DNA of 60,992 bases from Methyloversatilis sp. (GTDB lineage Bacteria; Pseudomonadota; Gammaproteobacteria; Burkholderiales; Rhodocyclaceae), in contig NZ_JAUYRO010000014.1 in assembly GCF_030696805.1 (NCBI RefSeq), positions 1-60,992 on the forward strand, in the 5' to 3' direction. Shown piece by piece: positions 54,030-60,992 of the stretch (its first letter is position 1; every line of letters starts with the position of its first letter). The notes beneath the pieces were generated by a model, which was not told the DNA's origin, did no database searches, and worked only from the letters and a program-made list of their open reading frames with translations. Position numbers and translations under genes: made by a program.

Positions 54030-55871
54030 ATGAGCAGGCAAGGCGCGACCGCTCAAGAATTGCTCGAAGCCTTGCGCACGCAGCGTGCGTTCGGGGCGCT
54101 TGATCCGGAAGCGCTTGCCGGCGTCGCGTCGGTGATGCACGTGAAGACGTTCTCTGCGGATGACCTGCAGGACGATATTGACGGGCTTTATTTCATCCTT
54201 CGCGGGGCGGTGCGCCTGATCGATGCCGACAGCGGAACCGAGGTTGCGCTGCACCCGGGGGAGTTGTTCGGTTACGGCACGCCCGCGAGCGCTGCGGGTG
54301 CCTGGTCGGCCACGGTGTCCGACGACGCGCTGCTGGCACGGTTTGCGAGCACCGATATCGATGCGCTGTGCGCGGCGCAGCCGTCGCTGCGATGCTTCCT
54401 CGCACCGGAGGCAACCGTGGTCGCGGACGCGCATCCGGCCCCGCCGGGCCTGAATCTGCTGCCGACGTCGGTGCGCGCGCTGATCAAGCGCGGCCCCGTC
54501 ACACTGGCGCCCGATACCTCGATCCGCGATGCCGCGACGCTGATGACCGAGCAACGCGTGTCGTCCGTGCTTATCGTGTCGCAAGGGCACCTGTCGGGCG
54601 TGGTGACGGATCGCGACCTGCGCAGCCGCGTGATTGCACAGGGCACCGACACGTCGCGCCCGCTCAGCGACATTGCCACGCCGCGGCCGCTGACGATAGA
54701 CGTACGAAATCCGGCTTTCGAGGCCCTGTTGCTGATGACCCGCCACAACATTCATCACCTCCCGGTGACGGATGGCGATGCACTGGTCGGTGTGATCACG
54801 GCGACTGACCTGAACGCGCATCACAGCACGTCTCCAGTCTTTCTGGCGGGCGAAATCTTCAAGCAGGACACACTCGAAGGCCTCGCCGCTGCCGCTGCAC
54901 GGGTCGCACTGCTGCAGCAGAATCTCGCCGCGTCGGGTGCATCTGCATATAGCAGCGGTCGCATGATCACGGCCATCACCGACGCCATCACCTGCCGGCT
55001 GCTGCAGTTGGCCGAGGCGAAACTGGGGCCGCCACCGATTGATTACGTATGGGTGGCAGCCGGATCGCAGGCACGCAGCGAGCAGACCGCCCGATCCGAC
55101 CAGGACAACTGCATGGTCATCGACGATGGCTTCGATCCCGCGCGTCACGGCGAATATTTCAACGCGCTGTCCGTTTTCGTGTGCGACGGCCTGGCGGCCT
55201 GCGGGTACATCCACTGCCCCGGCGAAATGATGGCGATGACGGATCTGTGGCGGCAGCCGAAGTCGCGCTGGCTGCAGTATTTCCGCAAGTGGACGGACGA
55301 GCCCGACCCCAAGGCGCTGATGCTCACCTGTGTGTTCTTCGACCTCAGGGCGATTTACGGCAAGGCGTCCCTGCTCGATGAACTGCGGCGCGACATGCTG
55401 TCGATGACGCAGGGCAAGCGCATGTTCCTGGCCCATATGGTTGGCAATGCGCTCACCCACACGCCTCCGCTGGGCCTGTTCCGCGCGATTTCGACGATAC
55501 GCTCCGGCGCGCACCGCGGCACCATCGACTTCAAGCACAGCGGCATCGTTCCGGTGGTCGATCTCGCCCGCGTCTATGCGCTGGCCGGCGGGCACGAAGC
55601 CATCAATACATACGACCGGCTTGATGTGGCGGCGACGAGTGGCGAAATCAGCGGGCAAAGTGCGCGTGACCTGCGCGAAACGCTGGAATTCATTGCCCGG
55701 ATACGCATCCGGCATCAGGTCAGTCAGCTTGCGGCCAGGCTGAAGGCAGACAACTTCGTCAAGCCGGACGAACTGTCGAACTTCGAACGCAGCCAGCTCA
55801 AGGATGCCTTCGGCGTCGTGCAGACCCTGCAGAGCGTCCTGGGGCAGCGTTACCAGGCGGGACGGTTCTAG
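54030..55871 (+). CDS. cNMP-binding/CBS/DUF294 nucleotidyltransferase-like protein
   Basis: A 613-aa signalling protein. Domains: cyclic-nucleotide-binding-like barrel (about 10-115, GLYFILRGAVRLI), CBS pair (about 150-270, VSSVLIVSQGHLSGVVTDRDL and NIHHLPVTDGDALVGVITATDL, quoted in part), and a DUF294 nucleotidyltransferase (AAGSQARSEQTARSDQDN, about 343-360, GS..D.D). A DUF294 C-terminal helical domain completes it. Such proteins are often encoded near acetate uptake and acs genes. ATG at 54030 follows ggaggt. The TAG stop is the first three bases of a TA-flanked mobile element. Confidence 0.9.
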   Translation: MSRQGATAQELLEALRTQRAFGALDPEALAGVASVMHVKTFSADDLQDDIDGLYFILRGAVRLIDADSGTEVALHPGELFGYGTPASAAGAWSATVSDDALLARFASTDIDALCAAQPSLRCFLAPEATVVADAHPAPPGLNLLPTSVRALIKRGPVTLAPDTSIRDAATLMTEQRVSSVLIVSQGHLSGVVTDRDLRSRVIAQGTDTSRPLSDIATPRPLTIDVRNPAFEALLLMTRHNIHHLPVTDGDALVGVITATDLNAHHSTSPVFLAGEIFKQDTLEGLAAAAARVALLQQNLAASGASAYSSGRMITAITDAITCRLLQLAEAKLGPPPIDYVWVAAGSQARSEQTARSDQDNCMVIDDGFDPARHGEYFNALSVFVCDGLAACGYIHCPGEMMAMTDLWRQPKSRWLQYFRKWTDEPDPKALMLTCVFFDLRAIYGKASLLDELRRDMLSMTQGKRMFLAHMVGNALTHTPPLGLFRAISTIRSGAHRGTIDFKHSGIVPVVDLARVYALAGGHEAINTYDRLDVAATSGEISGQSARDLRETLEFIARIRIRHQVSQLAARLKADNFVKPDELSNFERSQLKDAFGVVQTLQSVLGQRYQAGRF

Positions 55872-56056
55872 GGTCTGTTCTCACTTTATTCGTGCGTCAC
55901 GTTGCCCAGGGGCAACCCGCAGGGCGCGCAGCCAGCGCGCCACATGGCCGCGTTGCACCGCCTGGCCTGACGGCCAGTCAGGCGGCGTTGGTGCGCCTTG
56001 CCCTGCGACGCGCTGGATGCACGCGTCACGTACGAATAAAGTGAGAACAGACCCTA
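55869..56056. mobile_element. MITE-like element with TA target duplication
   Basis: Perfect 25-bp terminal inverted repeats (55869-55893 and 56032-56056), including the outer TA on each side. The repeat reads TA-GGGTCTGTTCTCAC from each end. The 138-bp interior has no ORF. TA duplication and a non-coding core fit a MITE mobilised by a Tc1/mariner or IS630-type transposase. Both flanking genes end with TAG made from its outermost bases. It may also act as a bidirectional terminator. Confidence 0.85.
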
Positions 56057-58234
56057 ATACTTCAACCGCGCGTAATACGTCTGCTGCGCCGCCTCGCGTG
56101 CTTCACCCAGTGTGTGGATGCCCTTTTCGGCGAGCAGCGGAATCAGCCGCAGGAACACTTCGGCGGTGACGATGGCATCGCCGAGCGCCGTGTGGCGGCC
56201 GATTACGGTGATGTTGAAGCGCTCGGCAATGGCTTCCAGCCGGTGCGATTCCTGATTCGGGTGCACCAGCGCCGACAGCAGCAGCGTGTCCAGCACCGGC
56301 TGTTCGAAGCGCAAGCCGGTGGCTGCCTCCTTCAGTTGCAGGAAGCGCATGTCGAAGGCCGCGTTGTGGGCCACCAGTACGGTGTCCTGCGCGAACGCAT
56401 GGAAAGCCGGCAGCACGGTGGCGATGGTCGGCTGACCATCCACCTGGACCTGCGTGATGCCATGGATCGGGATCGAGGCGGCAGGAATCGTCCGCTGCGG
56501 GTCCACCAGCTGTTCGAAACTTTCCTGCCTCAAAAGCTTGCCATTGACGATGCGCGCGGCGCCGATCTGGATGATTTCGTCGCCTTCGCTCGGATTCAGC
56601 CCGGTGGTTTCGGTGTCGAATACGGTGTAGGTCAGCTCGGTCAACGGTCGGTCGGCAAGCGTGCGGCTCGACTCGGTCGAGCGGAACAGGTCGAAGTCGT
56701 AATACTCGGGGCGGCTGCCTTGCGGCACGAAGGTGGCGGTGTCGAGCTGTTCGCGTTCGCTGGCCAGCGGCAGCAGGAAGCGGAAAAAGGCGCGGTGGCG
56801 GACGCGTTCGCGCTCGAGCCAGAATTCGCCGCCGTGGCGCTCGACCACGTCGCGCACAGAAAGCGGCGATCGCTCGCTGCCCGTGGTCATGCCGTCCATC
56901 TGCCAGTTCATCACGGTTTCGGTGCTCATGGTCTGGCCCTGCCAGATCAGATCGAGTTGCGCGCGCGCACCCTGCGGCGCCGCGCCGAGCCGCAGCTGCA
57001 CGGCGCGGATGTCGTATTCGTCGGCCAGCCGGAAAGCCAGACAGGCGAGGGCCTGCAGCAGCGAAAAGCTGTCTACCTTGAGCCACAGCGAGCCGTCGAC
57101 CTCGTCCGCCGCGGCGCGTGGCGCGCCCAGCGATTCGATGCGCCGCAGCGCGGCCGACACGAGGTCGGCGCCGAGCATGTCTTCCAGCGGCCAGCGCGCC
57201 TTGATGCCGCGCGTGGATTCATCGGCGAGTTTGCCCACCCGCGTGCTCATGGCGCCGACCTCGTCGCGGATGACGCCGTGAAAGCGCTCGCGCATCGCCG
57301 TGTCGAGATCGGGGAAGTCGAGCATGTCGATGGCCGCCTGCATGTTGGCGAGCGAGGCGCGGCTGCCTTCGGTCAGGCCGAGCAGCAGCCGGTCGCGCGC
57401 CGATTCCTCTTCGAAGTCGCGCGTGATGTTGTCGAGCATCAGCACGAAGCCGCCGATGCTCTTGTCGTCGCCCTCGCCGCCCGCCCGCACCGGTGTCATC
57501 TGCGCCCGCAGCAACTGGCCGGCGCGCGTGGTGGTGACGAACTGCGCCGACGGACTGGCCACGCCGCGCTGCATGCGCTGCTGGATGTTTTCCAGCGCGT
57601 GCGCCACCAGCTTGCGGTCGAACACGGTATAGATCGAGCGGCCGAGCCCGATCAGTTCGGCGCCCGAGGCAACCGCCGGCGCGTCGGACAGTGCGCGGAA
57701 TTGCAGGCGGGCGCGGTTGTTGTAGAGCAGGATGCGGCCGTCGAGATTGCACACGACGACGCTTTGCGTCAGCTCGGACATCAGCGCCGCCAGCCGGCTG
57801 CGCTCCTGTTCGACGCTGCGGCTGGCTTCGCGCACCTGCTGCGTGATGTCGGCGCGCAGCCGGGCACGTTGTTCGGCGAAACCGGAAATGACGTCGGCCA
57901 GCGCGCGGTTTTCCGCCGCGCCTTGTGGCGTCAGCGTGCGCTGGACGTCGGTGCCGAGCAGGATGCGCGCTTCGTCGAGCAGCCGTGCCGGCGCGACGAT
58001 GTAATGCCGGTACAGCACGTTCAGCCCGGCGGCGGCGATCAGCAGCACGAACACCATCGTCATGCCGGCCAGCGGCAGCCGGCTGCCGATCAGCGCGCCC
58101 GCCGTGTCGCGCTCGGCCGGTTCGAGCGTGAGCCACAGCAGCGCACCGCTGACCAGCGCCCAGCCGAGCATGAGCAGCGCAAGCGCCGCCAGTGCCAGCA
58201 GCACGCGGCGGTCCGGGCGCAGCCGCGGGTTCAC
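56054..58234 (-). CDS. Membrane PAS sensor fused to a DnaQ-type 3'-5' exonuclease
   Basis: A 726-aa protein. Two membrane helices (about 10-35 and 55-75) are followed by a PAS domain (about 150-260, [15 protein letters not shown]). A histidine-kinase-like region (about 280-490) has no HELRT box and no clear nucleotide-binding glycine motifs. The C-terminal DEDDh exonuclease (about 535-700) has FDTETTG (D540, E542), [10 protein letters not shown] (D628) and RHTALGDA (H681, D686). All catalytic residues are present, as in DNA polymerase III epsilon. The GTG start overlaps the response regulator stop by 4 bp. This fusion is seen near acetate-related loci in other proteobacteria, but its role is unknown. 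Confidence 0.88.
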   Translation of the reverse strand: MNPRLRPDRRVLLALAALALLMLGWALVSGALLWLTLEPAERDTAGALIGSRLPLAGMTMVFVLLIAAAGLNVLYRHYIVAPARLLDEARILLGTDVQRTLTPQGAAENRALADVISGFAEQRARLRADITQQVREASRSVEQERSRLAALMSELTQSVVVCNLDGRILLYNNRARLQFRALSDAPAVASGAELIGLGRSIYTVFDRKLVAHALENIQQRMQRGVASPSAQFVTTTRAGQLLRAQMTPVRAGGEGDDKSIGGFVLMLDNITRDFEEESARDRLLLGLTEGSRASLANMQAAIDMLDFPDLDTAMRERFHGVIRDEVGAMSTRVGKLADESTRGIKARWPLEDMLGADLVSAALRRIESLGAPRAAADEVDGSLWLKVDSFSLLQALACLAFRLADEYDIRAVQLRLGAAPQGARAQLDLIWQGQTMSTETVMNWQMDGMTTGSERSPLSVRDVVERHGGEFWLERERVRHRAFFRFLLPLASEREQLDTATFVPQGSRPEYYDFDLFRSTESSRTLADRPLTELTYTVFDTETTGLNPSEGDEIIQIGAARIVNGKLLRQESFEQLVDPQRTIPAASIPIHGITQVQVDGQPTIATVLPAFHAFAQDTVLVAHNAAFDMRFLQLKEAATGLRFEQPVLDTLLLSALVHPNQESHRLEAIAERFNITVIGRHTALGDAIVTAEVFLRLIPLLAEKGIHTLGEAREAAQQTYYARLKY

Positions 58235-58605
58235 GTCGTCGGCTCCAGCATTGAGCGCACCTTCTGCACCAGTTCGCGCGTCGAGAACGGTTTGGTCACG
58301 TAGGCGTCGGCGCCAAGCGCCAGCCCTTTTGCGACGTCGGTGTCGCGCCCTTTCGCTGTGAGCATCAGGATGCGGACATCCTTGAGCCCGTCATGCGTGC
58401 GCACCTCCTGGCAGACCTCGAAGCCGGTCTTGCCGGGCATCATCACGTCGAGCAGCACCAGATCGGGCCGGGTGGCGATGATGGCGGCAAGCGCTTCGAT
58501 GCCGTCGCGTGCGACGGTCACTTCGTAGCCTTCGCGTTTCATCAGGAATTCGAGCGAAATCAGTATGTTCGGCTCGTCGTCGGCGATCAGAATCTTGTTT
58601 GTCAC
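58231..58605 (-). CDS. Single-domain response regulator
   Basis: A 124-aa CheY-like receiver with acidic residues at ADDEPN, phosphoacceptor D53 in [11 protein letters not shown], and the Thr and Lys of MLTAKG and TKPFS. There is no output domain. A strong aggagg lies just before the GTG start at 58605. The next upstream gene (58640 onward) encodes an SLC5-type sensor kinase, its likely phosphodonor. The following gene is the sensor-exonuclease fusion, overlapping by 4 bp, so the three are probably one operon and pathway. Confidence 0.9.
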   Translation of the reverse strand: MTNKILIADDEPNILISLEFLMKREGYEVTVARDGIEALAAIIATRPDLVLLDVMMPGKTGFEVCQEVRTHDGLKDVRILMLTAKGRDTDVAKGLALGADAYVTKPFSTRELVQKVRSMLEPTT

Positions 58606-58639
58606 GGCAGTCTTCCTCCTCCTGTTCCGCGTCGGTCCA

Positions 58640-60992
58640 TCATGCCGGCGGACTTTCCTGTGCATTCCAAGGTAGATGGAAGCTGACACAGGTGCCTTGC
58701 CCTGGATCAGCTTCCAGCCACATATGTCCGCCGAAATGCTCGACGATCTGCCGGCTGATCGGCAGCCCCAGGCCGGTACCCTGGGGCCGCGTGATGCCGT
58801 CGCCGCCCTGGTGGAATTTCTCGAATACCAGCTTCTGCTGGTCGGGCGGCACACCCGGCCCATTGTCATGTACGTCGACCGTGATGCCGCGACCGTCGGT
58901 GTGCATCCGTACAACGACCCGGCCGCTGCCGCGTGGCACGAACTTGGCGGCGTTCGACAGCAGGTTGAGCACGACCTGGGTCAGCCGGTCCGGGTCGGCG
59001 CGCAACGTGCGCATGTGCTCCGGCGCCTGCAGTACGACCGTCGATCCGCGCTCGCGGAACACCTCCTGCGTCGTTTCCATGGCCTGCTCGACCAGCGCCC
59101 GCAGGTCGACGTCGGTGTTGTGCCACTCGGCATGGCCCGACTCGATCTTCGCCATGTCGAGCACCTGGTTGACCAGACGGGACAGGCGTTCGGTCTCGGC
59201 GACGATGATGCCGAGGAAATGCTGGCGTTGTTCGACGTCCATCGCCGGGTCATCGACCATCAGTTCCGACAGCGCGCGGATCGAGGTCAGCGGCGTGCGA
59301 AGTTCGTGCGTGACCGAGGACATGAAGTCGTCCTTCAGCCGGTCCAGGCTCTTCAACTGGTCGTTGGCGGCGCGCAGTTCGGCGGTGGCGCGTTCGAGCG
59401 AGCGCGACTTGTCTTCCAGCGCGTGCGAATAGGCACGCAACTGCGAAGCTTCGTCGAGGATGCGCATCACGTCATCGAGCCCGAGCGCTTCTTCCTCGAC
59501 CACCGAGGCCACCATCACCCGCGCCGAGGCGCTGCCGATGGCGCCCGCGAGCTGGGTTTCGACGAACTGCACCAGCCGGGCGTCCGGCTTGATCTGATCG
59601 ACCCGGGTCGCGCCCACGCGTGCGGCGTACTCCTCGAACAATTGCTGCGCGCGCGCGGCGCCGAGAAAGCGGGCGACCAGCGGCTGCAGGTCGGCCACTT
59701 CGGCGCGGCCGCGCCAGAACACCGGCCCGCTGCTGGCGGTGCGCTCGAACACATCGACGAAAAGCAGCGCCTGGCTGGTTTCGCCGGCCGACGGGATGCG
59801 CCACAGCGATACGCCGACATAGGCGCCGATATTGAGCAGCAGGCTCCAGAACAGCGAGTGCGTCAGGTTGTCGAGCCCGGCCAGGCCGAGCAACTGCTCG
59901 GGTTTGAGCAGCGCGATGCCCCATGGGCCGTGTTCGAGGAAGCTGGCGTCCATCCAGCCCGATTTGGCGATGGACGGCAGCATCAGCGTCCACACCCAGG
60001 CCGCAAAGCCGGCGCTCAACCCGGCCATCGCGCCACCCTGCGTGCCACCCTTCCAGTACATGCCGCCAAGCACGGCCGGCGCGAACTGCGCGACGGCGGC
60101 GAAGCTGATGAGGCCGATGCTCACCAGCGCGTAGGCCTCGCCCGCCACGTGGAAATAAACGTAACCCAGCAGCATCACGCTGAGGATGGCGGCCCGGCGG
60201 ATGCGCAGCAGCAGGCCGGTCAGATCGCCGACGGCGCGCGCGCCGTAGCGACGGGTACGCAGCAGCAGCGGCATCACCAGGTCGTTGCACACCATGGTCG
60301 ACACCGCGATGGTTTCGACGATCACCATGCCGGTGGCCGCCGACAGCCCGCCGATGAAGGCGACCAGCGCCAGCGCGTGCTGGCCGTGGGCGAGCGGGAT
60401 CGACAGCACGAAGGTTTCGGCGTCGCGCACGCCGGGGCCGAAATACAGCAGGCCGCCGAGCGCGATCGGCAGCACGAACAGGTTGATCAGCAGCAGGTAC
60501 AGCGGGAACACCCAGACGGCGCGCCGCAGATGGCGCTCGTCCACGTTCTCGACCACCATCACCTGGAACTGGCGCGGCAGGAAGATGACCGACAGCATCG
60601 ACAGCACGGTCATCGCGAACCATTGTTCGTAGGCGAATGGGCGGCCCTGTTCGAGACCGAGCAGCGGGCGCAGATCGGGGTGGGCGAGTGCGCGGCCGAA
60701 CAGGTCGCCCAGTCCGTCGAACACCCAGTAGCTGACGAACAGGCCGACGGCGACAAAGGCGAGCAGCTTCACCACCGACTCGAAGGCGATCGCCGCCACC
60801 ATGCCCTCGTGCCGCTCCGTGGCGTCCAGATGGCGCGCACCAAACATCATGGTGAAACCCGCCAGCACCATCGCCAGCGTCGGCCCGAGGTAGATGGGCA
60901 GGAACCACACACCCGAGGTCGAGGCGCGCCCGACGCTGCCGAAGTAGGTCCAGGCAGTGCAATAAACGGCCATCGACAGGGCGTACACCCAG
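58640..60992 (-). CDS. SLC5-type transporter-domain sensor histidine kinase (CrbS-like), 5' end missing
   Basis: At least 783 residues; the gene runs off the right edge, as the frame continues with [14 protein letters not shown] before the first possible start. The N-terminal part is a sodium/solute symporter-like membrane domain of many helices ([20 protein letters not shown] among them). A STAC-like linker and coiled coil ([21 protein letters not shown], quoted in part) lead to the HisKA box ([13 protein letters not shown]) and HATPase ([24 protein letters not shown]). CrbS-type kinases sense acetate-related signals and drive acs expression. Its partner here is probably the receiver protein just downstream. 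Confidence 0.9.
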   Translation of the reverse strand, partial: WVYALSMAVYCTAWTYFGSVGRASTSGVWFLPIYLGPTLAMVLAGFTMMFGARHLDATERHEGMVAAIAFESVVKLLAFVAVGLFVSYWVFDGLGDLFGRALAHPDLRPLLGLEQGRPFAYEQWFAMTVLSMLSVIFLPRQFQVMVVENVDERHLRRAVWVFPLYLLLINLFVLPIALGGLLYFGPGVRDAETFVLSIPLAHGQHALALVAFIGGLSAATGMVIVETIAVSTMVCNDLVMPLLLRTRRYGARAVGDLTGLLLRIRRAAILSVMLLGYVYFHVAGEAYALVSIGLISFAAVAQFAPAVLGGMYWKGGTQGGAMAGLSAGFAAWVWTLMLPSIAKSGWMDASFLEHGPWGIALLKPEQLLGLAGLDNLTHSLFWSLLLNIGAYVGVSLWRIPSAGETSQALLFVDVFERTASSGPVFWRGRAEVADLQPLVARFLGAARAQQLFEEYAARVGATRVDQIKPDARLVQFVETQLAGAIGSASARVMVASVVEEEALGLDDVMRILDEASQLRAYSHALEDKSRSLERATAELRAANDQLKSLDRLKDDFMSSVTHELRTPLTSIRALSELMVDDPAMDVEQRQHFLGIIVAETERLSRLVNQVLDMAKIESGHAEWHNTDVDLRALVEQAMETTQEVFRERGSTVVLQAPEHMRTLRADPDRLTQVVLNLLSNAAKFVPRGSGRVVVRMHTDGRGITVDVHDNGPGVPPDQQKLVFEKFHQGGDGITRPQGTGLGLPISRQIVEHFGGHMWLEADPGQGTCVSFHLPWNAQESPPA

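Overview
The window is GC-rich, densely coded chromosomal DNA of a Gram-negative bacterium, most likely a betaproteobacterium (Rhodocyclales/Nitrosomonadales-like). The evidence is a Kdo transferase gene, a short regulatory PTS set (EIIA-HPr-EI), ruvC-ruvA, a SAM-II riboswitch before metH, and an SLC5-type sensor kinase beside a DUF294 protein. The genus is my inference and cannot be fixed from the sequence alone.

Layout. 0-2.5 kb: a 228-bp tandem repeat carrying copies of the start of a biotin-dependent carboxylase gene, then that gene (pccA-like). 2.6-10.7 kb: response regulator plus CHASE/PAS histidine kinase, zinc metallopeptidase, quinone oxidoreductase, a TIGR03790-type exported protein, and waaA. 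11.1-41.6 kb: a ~30-kb run of same-strand, often overlapping genes for a surface glycan. It holds a MurJ-type flippase, an HpcH-type aldolase, an AsnB-type amidotransferase, a PglC-size phosphoglycosyl transferase, acyltransferases, a HisF/HisH/PseA-like amidination trio and a sulfotransferase. It also holds two duplicated families of uncertain function (A-B-acyltransferase-B-A), a WaaL/Wzy-like membrane protein with a discoidin-like tail, and a full route from UDP-GlcNAc to a CMP-legionaminic-acid-type sugar (PglF/PglE/PglD-like enzymes, then NeuC, NeuB, NeuA). The PglE-like aminotransferase is fused to a CBS pair. 41.6-50.7 kb: housekeeping genes (apaH, EIIA-HPr-EI, ruvC, ruvA, a cytochrome c behind an FNR-type box, and metH behind a promoter, SAM-II riboswitch and terminator).

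50.7-61 kb: a 3'-5' exonuclease, a 116-bp tandem repeat, an isochorismatase-family pseudogene split by a palindromic insert, a pirin gene beside an internally deleted LysR gene, and a cNMP/CBS/DUF294 protein. A TA-flanked MITE-like element follows, inserted exactly where two convergent stop codons overlapped. Then come a membrane sensor fused to a DnaQ-type exonuclease, a single-domain response regulator, and an SLC5-histidine kinase that runs off the window. These last genes resemble the acetate-switch (CrbS/CrbR-type) neighbourhood.

The most promising undescribed biology is the glycan locus: a complete nonulosonate pathway with an unusual CBS-aminotransferase fusion, but no glycosyltransferase I can classify. 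The duplicated A/B families are the best candidates for the missing transfer and tailoring steps. The region is also rich in small repeats, palindromic inserts and decaying genes.
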